This document shows positions 44,607 to 52,804 of a stretch of DNA of 64,000 nt, in pieces (position 1 is the first letter of the stretch; the number at the start of each line of letters is the position of its first letter). Made by a program: the position numbers and the translations under genes. Under the pieces are notes generated by a model. The model ran no database searches. It saw only the letters and a list, made by a program, of their open reading frames with translations, and was not told where the DNA came from. The DNA comes from G963676795 sp963677215 (GTDB lineage Bacteria; Desulfobacterota; Desulfuromonadia; Desulfuromonadales; Geopsychrobacteraceae), in assembly GCA_963677215.1 (NCBI GenBank), contig OY781919.1:558001-622000 (forward strand), written 5' to 3'.

Positions 44607-46163
44607 TTACAAAGGAATATTGCCGTGCTTCTTGCGTGGATTGCTGTCCCGCTTACCTTCCAGCATGACCAGGGCATTGCAAATCCGGAAACGGGTTTTC
44701 TGTGGCAGAATGACCGCATCGACGTACCCACGCTTGGCTGCTTCATAAGGATTGGCGAATTTCTCCGAATATTCTTCGATCTTCTGCGTGAGAATTTCTT
44801 CGGCCTTCTCCGGATTTGCGGCGACCTCACGGGCATAGAGGATTTCAGCAGCGCCCTTGGCTCCCATGACGGCAATCTCGGCACTTGGCCAGGCATAGTT
44901 GATATCGCCGCGCAGGTGTTTGGAACTCATGACACAATAGGCTCCGCCGTAAGCCTTACGGACGGTAACCGTGACCTTCGGCACAGTCGCCTCGGCATAG
45001 GCATAGAGCAGCTTTGCCCCGTTGCGGATGATCCCGGCATACTCCTGGGCAGTCCCGGGCAGGAAGCCTGGTACGTCGACAAAGGTGACCAGCGGAATAT
45101 TAAAGGCATCACAGAAGCGTACGAAACGAGCCCCTTTTACCGAAGCATCGTTATCAAGCACACCGGCCAGGCTGAGCGGTTGATTGGCAACGATGCCGAC
45201 GCTCTGTCCGCCGTAGCGGGCAAAACCAATCACCAGATTCGGAGCAAAATCAGGCTGAATTTCAAGGAATTCTCCGTCATCAACGGTCGCCGCAATCAAC
45301 TGCTTGATATCGTAAGGTGCATTGGAATTTTCCGGCATCATCAGACACAGGCCCGGCTCTTCCCGGTCAACCGGGTCTGAGGTTTCCTTGCGCGGTGCCG
45401 GTTCCATGTTGTTCTGCGGAATATAGGAGAAGATCTCTTTCAGGTAAGCTATCGCCTGTTCTTCACCATCTGCTGCCAGGTGGGCGACACCGCTGCGTGA
45501 GGTGTGAACCGAGGCACCTCCCAGAGCTTCAACATCGACATCCTCGTGGGTAACTGCCTTGACGACCTTCGGACCGGTCAGGAACATATAACTGTTGTTA
45601 CGGACCATAACGGTGAAGTCAGTCAACGCCGGTGAATAGACGGAACCACCGGCACAGGGGCCAAAGATACCAGAAAGCTGCGGAACGACACCGGAACTCA
45701 TGACGTTGCGCAGGAAGATATCGGAATAACCGGCGAGACTTTCAATCCCTTCCTGGATGCGGGCTCCACCGGAGTCGTTCAGACCGATGACCGGAGCGCC
45801 ATTCTTGACCGCCATATCCATGATCTTGCAGATCTTTTCCGCAAAAGTCTCGGAAAGGGAACCACCCAGTACGGTGAAATCCATCGAAAACACGTAGACA
45901 AGACGACCACCGATTGTTCCGTAACCGGTCACCACGCCATCGCCAGGAAGCTTATTGTTTTCCATGCCGAAATGGGTGCAACGATGCTCCTTGAACATGT
46001 CAAACTCTTCAAAGCTCCCCTCGTCCAACAGCAGATCGAGCCGTTCACGGGCGGTCAACAGTCCTCTGGAGTGGCGTTTTTCAATCTTGTCAACCCCACC
46101 GCCTTCAAGTGCCTTGCTGCGTTTTTCAAGCAAAAAATTGAGTTTTTCTTCTCTGCAATTCAT
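44607..46163 (-). CDS. mmdA: Methylmalonyl-CoA/propionyl-CoA carboxyltransferase subunit (MmdA)
   Basis: The soluble 518-residue carboxyltransferase that moves CO2 from an acyl-CoA substrate to biotin. It has the acyl-CoA carboxylase beta layout with two crotonase-like halves, the oxyanion motifs GGARIQEGIESLAGY and GGAYCVMSSKHLRGD, and a C-terminal MGAKGAAEILY. Together with mmdD, mmdC and mmdB downstream it specifies methylmalonyl-CoA decarboxylase, or a related glutaconyl- or oxaloacetate-type sodium pump. Methylmalonyl-CoA is favoured by the gene order but not proven. AAGGG precedes the ATG. Confidence 0.92.
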   Translation of the reverse strand: MNCREEKLNFLLEKRSKALEGGGVDKIEKRHSRGLLTARERLDLLLDEGSFEEFDMFKEHRCTHFGMENNKLPGDGVVTGYGTIGGRLVYVFSMDFTVLGGSLSETFAEKICKIMDMAVKNGAPVIGLNDSGGARIQEGIESLAGYSDIFLRNVMSSGVVPQLSGIFGPCAGGSVYSPALTDFTVMVRNNSYMFLTGPKVVKAVTHEDVDVEALGGASVHTSRSGVAHLAADGEEQAIAYLKEIFSYIPQNNMEPAPRKETSDPVDREEPGLCLMMPENSNAPYDIKQLIAATVDDGEFLEIQPDFAPNLVIGFARYGGQSVGIVANQPLSLAGVLDNDASVKGARFVRFCDAFNIPLVTFVDVPGFLPGTAQEYAGIIRNGAKLLYAYAEATVPKVTVTVRKAYGGAYCVMSSKHLRGDINYAWPSAEIAVMGAKGAAEILYAREVAANPEKAEEILTQKIEEYSEKFANPYEAAKRGYVDAVILPQKTRFRICNALVMLEGKRDSNPRKKHGNIPL

Positions 46164-46188
46164 CGGTTATCCCTTAGTCATTGAATCG

Positions 46189-46482
46189 TCAACCATTGTA
46201 ATAAATCGAATAAAGAGTTTCCGTACCGGTACAGGAATCAACCTTTTCCTGAAGCACCCTGCGTCGCTCATCATTGAGCCAGGTGTTCCAGTCCTTGATT
46301 GTCTGCCAGGTGCTGATAACCAGATATTCACTCGGGTCATCATAGTTCACCAAAGTCTCACCGGAGACATAGCCAGGCTGCATCTGGGCCAGGGCACGCA
46401 TCTCAAGTAACAGGGGCCTCAACTGCTGAGCTGCCTCAATATCTGCCGGCACATGTCGCACAATGATAATTTTGACTGACAC
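46189..46482 (-). CDS. ABM-domain (antibiotic biosynthesis monooxygenase-like) protein
   Basis: A 97-residue dimeric alpha+beta-barrel protein with the ABM-type pattern: IIIVRHVPADIEAAQQL, QPGYVSGETL, and YLVISTWQTIKDWNTWL. Family members include heme-degrading and small-molecule oxygenases, but many have unknown roles. The GTG at 46482 is chosen because GAGGAGG lies 6 bases upstream. It precedes mmdA by 25 bases in the same direction, so it is the first gene of that operon. A catalytic role for the operon is not evident. Confidence 0.78.
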   Translation of the reverse strand: MSVKIIIVRHVPADIEAAQQLRPLLLEMRALAQMQPGYVSGETLVNYDDPSEYLVISTWQTIKDWNTWLNDERRRVLQEKVDSCTGTETLYSIYYNG

Positions 46483-46508
46483 TTCCGTCCTCCTCGTAGA
46501 TGGGATAA

Positions 46509-46558
46509 GCGACAAAGACCGTCACACAGGCTGTGTATGAGCTACCAGCCCTTGTCGC
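46509..46558 (-). promoter_or_regulatory. Stem-loop in the leader of the ABM-mmd operon
   Basis: GCGACAA (46509-46515) pairs with TTGTCGC (46552-46558), enclosing a second inner hairpin (ACACAG/CTGTGT type) about 25 bases before the ABM start. It could terminate transcription arriving from lytR or regulate the mmd mRNA. Confidence 0.4.
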
Positions 46559-46586
46559 AACTTCTTTTTAAGCAAGACTAGGGGAT

Positions 46587-46624
46587 ATGAACGGCAAAAT
46601 GAAGTGACGAAGGAATGAACGGCA
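46587..46624 (-). promoter_or_regulatory. Paired direct repeats resembling LytTR binding boxes
   Basis: The 10-mer ATGAACGGCA occurs twice on the plus strand, at 46587-46596 and 46615-46624; read on the minus strand it is TGCCGTTCAT. The core CCGTTCAT is close to the known LytTR-class consensus (AlgR sites contain CCGTTCGTC). The similarity continues a few bases beyond each copy, and the period is 28 bases. The pair lies between the lytR stop and the start of the ABM-mmd operon, so it probably binds the neighbouring LytR-type regulator. Confidence 0.55.
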
Positions 46625-46684
46625 GAATCGACAGAATCAGAGGTCGGAAAACAAGACTAAGCGGAAAGGAACAATCTTCGCCGA

Positions 46685-47395
46685 CTAAAGAGAAAAAGCA
46701 TCTTTAACTTTACGCAGATAGCGCCGACTGACCGGCAACTTCTGGCCACTGCGGGTAATAATTTCAGCCTGGCTGTTCTCCAGGGAGATGATCTCATCAA
46801 TCATCCTGGCATTGACCAGATACTGCTTGTGACAGTGCAGCAAGCCGACCTTTTCCTCAAGAACCTTGAGCGTCAGTTCGGTAAAGAAACTACCCTGATC
46901 CGTGACCACATGCACGCCGCTGATGTCGGAATGCACGTATTCGATCGTCTCCGGGTCGAGCAGCTTGATTTTGTGGCCGCTGACACAGGGAACCCGCTTG
47001 ATCGGCGTGATGCCGTAATCGGGGATGCTCTGCGCGGCAACGGAAGAGCGGACCTTTTCCATGGTTTTCACCAGTCGCTCGGGATCGACCGGCTTAAGCA
47101 AATAATCGAGGGTCTTCTCCTCAAAGGCTTTCAGAGCATACTCATCGAAGGCGGTGACAAAGACGACGTAGGGCATGAGCTCATCATCAAGCATCGACAG
47201 CAGGTCAAAACCGTTCAAAACCGGCATCTTGATATCGAGAAACAGAACCTCCGGGCGCAGCTGATTGATCGCCCTGATCGCCTCCATGGCGTTGGAGCAG
47301 CTGCCGACGAGCTCTACCCCGCCCAGTTCCAGCAACAACTCAGCCATCTCTTCGCGGGCGTACTGCTCATCATCAACGATCAGGATGCGGATCAT
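46685..47395 (-). CDS. LytTR response regulator (LytR/AlgR type)
   Basis: A 236-residue transcription factor. The receiver at residues 1-120 (ILIVDDEQ, phospho-Asp54 in LFLDIKMPVL, KP lysine in LLKPVDPERL) is followed at about 135-236 by a LytTR DNA-binding domain with VPCVSGHKIKLL, IEYVHSDISGVHVVT and the terminal RRYLRKVKDAF. Its start overlaps the sensor gene stop by 4 bases. Direct-repeat boxes of the LytTR kind lie 60-100 bases beyond its stop, in front of the mmd operon. Confidence 0.94.
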   Translation of the reverse strand: MIRILIVDDEQYAREEMAELLLELGGVELVGSCSNAMEAIRAINQLRPEVLFLDIKMPVLNGFDLLSMLDDELMPYVVFVTAFDEYALKAFEEKTLDYLLKPVDPERLVKTMEKVRSSVAAQSIPDYGITPIKRVPCVSGHKIKLLDPETIEYVHSDISGVHVVTDQGSFFTELTLKVLEEKVGLLHCHKQYLVNARMIDEIISLENSQAEIITRSGQKLPVSRRYLRKVKDAFSL

Positions 47396-49077
47396 GAAAA
47401 ACTCTCCTCTCGATAGGGAAGAATCAGGGTGATCTTGGTTGCTTCATCAGGGTCGCAGGAGATCTTCATGCCGTACTGGCGACCATAGAGGTTCTGAATC
47501 CGCTTCTCGACAATCTTCATTCCGAGCCCCTCGCTGCCGATGATATCGCAATAGGTCCCGGCATTGTCGAGCACCTCGATCAGCATGGTCGCCCCCTGGA
47601 TATAGGCATGTATGGTCACCAGGCCGTTGCCGATCATATTGGAGATGCCATGTTTGACGGCGTTTTCGACCAGCGGCTGCAAGGTGAAGGTCGGCACTTT
47701 GGCCCTGAGCAGACGGCTGTCGATATCCTGAACGATCTGCAGCTTGTCGCCGAAACGGGCTTTCTCGATATAGAGATAGGAATTGACGTGATCAAGCTCC
47801 TCTTCGAGGGTGGCCAGATCGCTGGAGCGCTTCAGATTCTTGCGAAAATAGTTGGACAGGTGGAGCAGCAGATTGCGCGCCTTCTCAGGGTCCTTGCGGA
47901 CCACGGCTACGATGGTGTTCAGGGCATTGAACAGAAAGTGCGGATTGACCTGGGCCTGGATCAGCTTCAACTCAGATTTCATCAGCAGATTTTTCTGGCT
48001 CTCGTAGCGGTCACGCAACAGCTGTTCGGAAAGCAGGTTGGCAATCCCCTCTCCCAGCGCCTTGTTGAGATTCAAAAACAGCTTGTTCTTGGTCTCGTAG
48101 AGCTTAATCGTACCGACCACCTCGTTATCGGCGCGCAGCGGCACAACCAGGGCCGAACCGAGCGGACAGTCTTCCGAAAGCGCACAGGAGACCTTTTCCT
48201 TGACGCCGTCAGCGTAGATAACACGGTTTTCGTGAATCGATCCAAGGGTCTGGGGAGAAATGATCTTGACCCCCGGCAGGTGATGATCGTCACCGATACC
48301 GACAAAAGCGAGAATCTTCTCACAGTCACTGATACCGACAGCGGAGACCCCGGTCTCCTCGTAGATGATCTCTGCCAGCTTCTGGGCACTTTCGGCGTGA
48401 AAGCCGTGACTGAGAATCCCCAGGCTGCGCTCCGCGATATTCAGCGCCTTGGCCGAAAAAATCGCCCCGACCTTGTCCTGCATGATCCGCTGGTCGCGCA
48501 GCATCATCATGAACAGCGCCGCAACCACGCTGTTGATCAGAATCAGCGAACCAATCTGAATGTCCGTGCCACCAAGCTCAGGGGGCTCCCCCTGCAGCAA
48601 CATGAAAAAAATCGCCAGTTGCAACAGCTGGACGATAAACACGGTCACCAGCGTCACCGTCGGACTGAACAGCTTCTCTGCCTCGCTGTGGCGGCCAAGA
48701 TAACGATAGATCGCCCCGGCAACGCCCCCCTGCAGCAGAGCAAAAACAAATAACAGCAGGACGATATCCGATGACGAATGAAGATGGTAGAGGTATAAAC
48801 CGGTCACCAGACCGACGCCGAGTCCCGGCCAGAGCCCACCAGCAAGGCCGGCGACCATGATGCCGACGATACTGGCGTCAAACATGATCATATCCTGCGA
48901 CAAACTGATATGGGAGCCGATCAAGGCAAAGGCGGCAAAAATGACGAAGATCACCAGTTTGTGATTGATCAGCAGGTTGAAGCCAGCCAGAGGCTTGAGT
49001 GCCGATGTCTTGCTCAGCAGGTAGACGACCACCAGATAGACGGCCAGTTGTTGAATGACTGTGAAAATCTCGATCAT
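47392..49077 (-). CDS. LytS-type sensor histidine kinase (5TMR-LYT)
   Basis: A membrane kinase of 561 residues. Five to six helices of the 5TM-5TMR-LYT module occupy about 1-185. A GAF-like domain lies at about 205-330, with a cysteine-rich edge typical of this family. The His_kinase phosphotransfer site is in QAQVNPHFLFNALNT at about residue 380, and the HATPase domain follows (VENAVKHGI, GLGMKIVEKRI). Relatives (BtsS, YpdA) sense carboxylates such as pyruvate. The ATG at 49077 has AAGGAG upstream; a longer form would start only 8 bases from the predicted transcript start. Confidence 0.92.
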   Translation of the reverse strand: MIEIFTVIQQLAVYLVVVYLLSKTSALKPLAGFNLLINHKLVIFVIFAAFALIGSHISLSQDMIMFDASIVGIMVAGLAGGLWPGLGVGLVTGLYLYHLHSSSDIVLLLFVFALLQGGVAGAIYRYLGRHSEAEKLFSPTVTLVTVFIVQLLQLAIFFMLLQGEPPELGGTDIQIGSLILINSVVAALFMMMLRDQRIMQDKVGAIFSAKALNIAERSLGILSHGFHAESAQKLAEIIYEETGVSAVGISDCEKILAFVGIGDDHHLPGVKIISPQTLGSIHENRVIYADGVKEKVSCALSEDCPLGSALVVPLRADNEVVGTIKLYETKNKLFLNLNKALGEGIANLLSEQLLRDRYESQKNLLMKSELKLIQAQVNPHFLFNALNTIVAVVRKDPEKARNLLLHLSNYFRKNLKRSSDLATLEEELDHVNSYLYIEKARFGDKLQIVQDIDSRLLRAKVPTFTLQPLVENAVKHGISNMIGNGLVTIHAYIQGATMLIEVLDNAGTYCDIIGSEGLGMKIVEKRIQNLYGRQYGMKISCDPDEATKITLILPYREESFS

Positions 49078-49148
49078 TTCGACAGGATATCTCCTTAGAT
49101 TCCCGGCAAAAAAATAATATCGGACCAACTCCATCACAAAACGGAGAT

Positions 49149-49177
49149 ACTATAGGCCATAATTTTTCGGCTGTCAC
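49149..49177 (-). promoter_or_regulatory. Sigma-70-type promoter of the lytS-lytR operon
   Basis: On the minus strand GTGACA (49172-49177) and TATAGT (49149-49154) are spaced by 17 bases, each with five of six consensus bases. The start of transcription would be near 49142, about 65 bases before the kinase ATG. Confidence 0.7.
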
Positions 49178-49271
49178 CACCCCAGCACAGATCAAAATTT
49201 TGCCGGTTTATTTTACATAACCTTTTCGTGCGGAGCTCCGAAATGAAGAAACATGGCTTTTACCAAGGGCA

Positions 49272-49748
49272 TCAGAGACCCAGCGCCTGTTCATACATAC
49301 CCGGATTGTAACCAAGAATCTTCTGCCCGTTGACGACAGCAAACGGCACGCCGGTATTCGGTGCAAGCTGATTCTTACGCTGCCAGGCGCTTCTGTCTTT
49401 CTCGACATCATAGACGCTCACCGGAATATTTCTGGCCCTGAAAAAGGCGAGCGCTTTTTCACAGTAGGGACACCAGTCGGTCACATAAAGGTCAACCTTG
49501 TGCTTTTTCTGCTGCTCCGCCAACAGTTCCTCAACTCGCTGTTCATGACGCTGCTGTTGCTCGCCACTGACCGTCCCAGAAACGCCCAGGGGCTCAAGTG
49601 TCTCATTGAAGGTTGAATAGGCCCGACTATCTCCTGGTGGCTGATCGGAAAAAACGGTCTGGCCATTCTCGTCCACCCAGCGATACGTCTGAGCCATAGC
49701 GCTTCCGACAGACAAACAGAGCAGCAAAATAATCAACAATATGCGCAT
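49272..49748 (-). CDS. Exported glutaredoxin-like protein with DUF4124
   Basis: A 158-residue secreted or periplasmic protein. After a signal peptide (cleaved near AMAQ) comes a DUF4124 segment (YRWVDENGQTVFSDQPP, about 21-45). A linker with coiled-coil character follows, then a glutaredoxin domain from about residue 82 with the redox pair WCPYC (Cys93 and Cys96) and TGVPFAVVNG. It probably reduces or isomerises disulfides outside the cytoplasm. GGGAGG precedes the ATG at 49748. Confidence 0.85.
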   Translation of the reverse strand: MRILLIILLLCLSVGSAMAQTYRWVDENGQTVFSDQPPGDSRAYSTFNETLEPLGVSGTVSGEQQQRHEQRVEELLAEQQKKHKVDLYVTDWCPYCEKALAFFRARNIPVSVYDVEKDRSAWQRKNQLAPNTGVPFAVVNGQKILGYNPGMYEQALGL

Positions 49749-49771
49749 TCCTACCTCCCGATGAAATAAGT

Positions 49772-50101
49772 TCAGTTTTTTGCCGGCAGGCTCATGGCGA
49801 CGTTGATGCCTCTCCTCAGCCACGACTGCAGAGCTTTATCATCGGCGATGACCTCGGCCGCAACAACGACCCAGTTGCGCATCGTCCGACCGGTAAAATC
49901 GAATTCCCTGACCCCGGGCAGATGCAACAGAGAGCGAGCTTCGTCGCCGACCCTGACAATCAGGTCGCTGCGAATAATGCCACAGGCCATATTGCCCTGA
50001 ACAAGGTAACAGACACCACCAAACATTTTTTTGACCGAACACTGAACATCATCGGAGAGCAGGCGCTCTATCCGTTCGGCCAGCACAGAATCGTAAGCCA
50101 T
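49772..50101 (-). CDS. TfoX N-terminal domain protein
   Basis: A 109-residue protein that matches the N-terminal domain of TfoX/Sxy: VKKMFGGVCYLVQGNMACGII, then the DFTGRTMRNWVVV strand. TfoX regulates competence in some gamma-proteobacteria, but stand-alone N-terminal-domain proteins are widespread and have no proven role. It has no C-terminal helix-hairpin-helix domain. GGAG lies about 9 bases before the ATG. The upstream gene ends 5 bases earlier, so they are co-transcribed. Confidence 0.8.
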   Translation of the reverse strand: MAYDSVLAERIERLLSDDVQCSVKKMFGGVCYLVQGNMACGIIRSDLIVRVGDEARSLLHLPGVREFDFTGRTMRNWVVVAAEVIADDKALQSWLRRGINVAMSLPAKN

Positions 50102-50106
50102 AGAGA

Positions 50107-50898
50107 TCAGTCTCCGTCGAGCAGACGTCCCAACCCGCCGAGCATAGAGCCTTCCCCCTTGCTGCTCCCGCCTGCAGCTGGAGCATGGGCCAGAATGCGG
50201 TCGGCGAGACGGCTGAACGGCAGGGTCTGCAACCAGACCTTGCCGGTACCACGCAGGGTTGCCAGGAACAGTCCTTCGCCGCCGAAAAACATGCTCTTGA
50301 GATTACCAGCCCGTTCGATACTGTAATCGACCGTGGGCTCAAAGGCGACCAGGCAGCCGGTGTCGACCCGCAGGGTTTCGTTGTACAGCTGACGCTCGAT
50401 AATCGTCCCGCCGGCGTGCATGAAGGCCAGCCCGTCGCCGCTGAGGCGCTGCAGAATAAATCCTTCGCCGCCAAAGAATCCGGTTCCCAGGCGGCGCTGA
50501 AAAGCGATGCCGACCCGGGTACCAAAGGCGGCGCAGAGAAAGGCGTCTTTCTGACAGAGGATCTCGCCGCTCGGGATGCCGCTCATATCAAGCGCGACAA
50601 TCTGTCCCGGATAGGGAGCGGCAAAGGCGACATGGGCCTTTTTCTGCCCCTGATTGGTGAAATGGGTCATGAACAGCGATTCACCCGTCAAAACACGTTT
50701 GCCGGCACCCAGCAGCTTACCGAACATTCCGCTTTCGGCTGCGGAGCCATCGCCCATACGCGCCTCATAGCTGATGCCATCCTCCATATAGGTCATGGCG
50801 CCCGCTTCGGCGATGACCGTCTCCTGCGGATCGAGCTCAACCTGAACCATCTGCATATCATGCCCAATAATCCTGTAATCAACTTCATGGCAACGCAT
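50107..50898 (-). CDS. AIM24/TIGR00266-family protein
   Basis: A 263-residue protein of the AIM24 beta-prism family. It shows the recurring signature EAGAMTYMEDGI, the GGEGFILQRLSGDGLAFMHAGG centre and FFGGEGLFLATLRGTGKVWLQTLP near the end. The tail after residue 240 is Gly/Ser-rich. Function is unknown in bacteria; mitochondrial relatives are involved in cristae organisation. The ATG at 50898 has AGGAGG 6 bases upstream. Confidence 0.87.
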   Translation of the reverse strand: MRCHEVDYRIIGHDMQMVQVELDPQETVIAEAGAMTYMEDGISYEARMGDGSAAESGMFGKLLGAGKRVLTGESLFMTHFTNQGQKKAHVAFAAPYPGQIVALDMSGIPSGEILCQKDAFLCAAFGTRVGIAFQRRLGTGFFGGEGFILQRLSGDGLAFMHAGGTIIERQLYNETLRVDTGCLVAFEPTVDYSIERAGNLKSMFFGGEGLFLATLRGTGKVWLQTLPFSRLADRILAHAPAAGGSSKGEGSMLGGLGRLLDGD

Positions 50899-50939
50899 TT
50901 TCAGCCTCCTGAAAATAATGGGGTTTTGTGTCATAACAA

Positions 50940-51929
50940 TCAGAACAGCTGCGAAGTTTCCAGCCAGCTCCTGATAACCGGACGAACCTCGTCAGAGACC
51001 ACGGCACCCATATGGTTGACTCCCGGCAGTAATCTGAGTTCTACGCCGGGATACTTGTCCAGCACGGCGGCAAAACGTTCCGCGTAAAAGGCATCATCCT
51101 CCGCGCCGACAATGACCAGTGTCGGCACCCTGATCGCCGCAAGGTCTTTTTTATAATCGCGCGGAGCGTAAGAAGTGTTCAGCCGGTAGGAATAGGCCAG
51201 TGTCTCATTACCGTCGCGAACCTCTGCAGGCATGTTAAAATCGATGACCTTAAGTCCGTTCAACCAGCGGATCCCCAGGTTATTGAGCAGGATCAGTCCG
51301 ATGATGCGTCTGACGTGAGGCAGAGCCCAGCCGCCGGAATCTTCGCGCAGCGTCGGTGCATTATACTGCAGATAGGGCGCCAACAGCAAAAAACCGTCAG
51401 CCTGCTGAGCATAGCGACTGCCGGCAAAGCGGATGACCAGCCCCCCTCCGGACGAGTGGCCGCCGAGAATAATTCTGGCTTCTGGGTGCCGGTCGCGCAG
51501 CCCCCTGATCAGATCGGCGAGATCATCTTCATACTGACCGATATAATCGACATCCCCACGGCACTGCGGGTTCGGACCGTGCCCACGCAGGTCCGGCGTA
51601 TAGACATGGGCCAGATTTTCGCTGCTCAGGTAACAGGACAGACCACTGAAGTAAAGACTATGCCCACCCGAGCCGTGGATCAGCAGCAGGACCCTGTCGC
51701 TCTTAGCCGGATAATATCGATAACCAAGCTCTGTACCATCCCTGGCCCGAAACTGCTCAAGAGGAGCCGCTTGCTCCGCGCTGTTTTTCAACACCTTGAA
51801 ATCGAGGCTGTCCTTTCCGGATTCGCCAGGGCTGGCTAGACCGAAAAGAATCAACAGCAGGGCCATGGCCAGGTAGACAACTCCGGCAATCAGGAACGAA
51901 ATGAGGCAAAACGCAAGCAGGCTGTTCAC
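50940..51929 (-). CDS. Membrane-anchored alpha/beta hydrolase (lysophospholipase-like)
   Basis: A 329-residue serine hydrolase with an N-terminal membrane anchor (about residues 5-35). The catalytic domain has LLIHGSGGHS (oxyanion region), the nucleophile elbow GGHSSGGGLV at about residue 165, an acid in VGAEDDAF and the terminal His in PGVNHMGAV. It resembles monoacylglycerol lipases. The start is GTG, supported by GAGGAG 7 bases upstream. Confidence 0.85.
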   Translation of the reverse strand: MNSLLAFCLISFLIAGVVYLAMALLLILFGLASPGESGKDSLDFKVLKNSAEQAAPLEQFRARDGTELGYRYYPAKSDRVLLLIHGSGGHSLYFSGLSCYLSSENLAHVYTPDLRGHGPNPQCRGDVDYIGQYEDDLADLIRGLRDRHPEARIILGGHSSGGGLVIRFAGSRYAQQADGFLLLAPYLQYNAPTLREDSGGWALPHVRRIIGLILLNNLGIRWLNGLKVIDFNMPAEVRDGNETLAYSYRLNTSYAPRDYKKDLAAIRVPTLVIVGAEDDAFYAERFAAVLDKYPGVELRLLPGVNHMGAVVSDEVRPVIRSWLETSQLF

Positions 51930-52034
51930 TCTGACTCTCCTCTATGTACTGAACCTATAAGTCAGTTAAAGGCAAGGGGGACGAACAGAAGGTCCACTTG
52001 ACGGCGGGACATGGCATTTAATCTACAACAGACA

Positions 52035-52069
52035 GGATCGGGAGGCGAGAGATTCTCGCGCTCCGATCC
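52035..52069. other. Strong bulged hairpin downstream of the PhnG-like gene
   Basis: GGATCG/CGATCC, GAG/CTC and GCGAGA/TCTCGC form 15 base pairs with two single-base bulges and a 3-base loop. It lies about 65 bases after the PhnG-like stop and before the hydrolase gene, and is probably a transcriptional terminator, though no T-run follows. Confidence 0.45.
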
Positions 52070-52134
52070 ACAAAGCAGGAACAGTCGCAGGGAAAGCCGA
52101 TCACCAGGACCTGATGATCCGCAGTCGATTGAGG

Positions 52135-52524
52135 TCAGCAGGCGCTGTACAGGACACCCCGTTTATTGTCATCCCACTCCCGCTGCAACAACTTTTCCGC
52201 CCGGGCTTTGAGTTTCAGATCATCACTGGCAAGCAGCACCTTGATGCAAGCCTGGGCCAGAGAACGCTCCGGCTCATCACCCGGGATCATGGCGAAACCA
52301 CGGCGCCCTTCCAGGGTCACTTCGGCCTTGGTGTCGAGTACTTCACTGAGGCCGAACTCACTGTCAAAAACATCCAGCACCTGTCTTATGGTCAGTCCTT
52401 CTTGGCTGCTGCTGACAATCTCTATCGGTGCTGTCTCGGCAAGTTCGAGCAACTCACGCACCGACTCCCGCGGAATATCTGAAACGATTGAGGTGCACAG
52501 ATTCAAATCGATATGGTCATCCAT
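52135..52524 (-). CDS. PhnG-like protein (orphan)
   Basis: A 129-residue cytoplasmic protein. Its centre aligns by eye with PhnG of the C-P lyase system. SSQEGLTIRQVLDVFDSEFG corresponds to the ETGLVQIQARMGG region, and TKAEVTLEGRRGFAMIPGD to the TRAAVRL...GYSWVQGRD block, followed by the ALIDAL-like helix. PhnG is a subunit of the PhnGHIJ core that breaks carbon-phosphorus bonds. No phnH, phnI or phnJ is in the window, so this copy stands alone. The start has only a weak ribosome site. The role is therefore uncertain. Confidence 0.6.
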   Translation of the reverse strand: MDDHIDLNLCTSIVSDIPRESVRELLELAETAPIEIVSSSQEGLTIRQVLDVFDSEFGLSEVLDTKAEVTLEGRRGFAMIPGDEPERSLAQACIKVLLASDDLKLKARAEKLLQREWDDNKRGVLYSAC

Positions 52525-52715
52525 CTTTTCTTCTTCTCTCTTCTCTATTTCGCTTACCAGGTTCAGAGCCCGCCAGACGACCTGCTGACTGAGGGCCAGC
52601 GGAGAGATTAGCCCCCCTCTGTGTTTACAAGGTTAGGAGCAGGTTAGCAATTGATGTCCAATGCAGTGCGACTATCCCCTCCCAGCCAGGGAAACTGCCT
52701 ACATAGCTTTCAATC

Positions 52716-52785
52716 TTGACAAGGGGAGCATCCTGTTCAATATTAAAACATACCGTTTTTGTTGAACGATTTTATTTTAATGAAC
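52716..52785 (+). promoter_or_regulatory. Promoter with possible autoregulatory operator for the AbiEi-type gene
   Basis: TTGACA (52716-52721) and AATATT (52739-52744) are spaced by 17 bases. A six-base element appears three times across and after the -10 region: GTTCAA (52735-52740), TTGAAC (52762-52767) and ATGAAC (52780-52785). The first two form an inverted repeat. AbiEi-type antitoxins bind inverted repeats at their own promoters, so autoregulation is likely here. The region is notably AT-rich. Confidence 0.55.
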
Positions 52786-52804
52786 AAAGGAGAACGCAAT
52801 AAAT

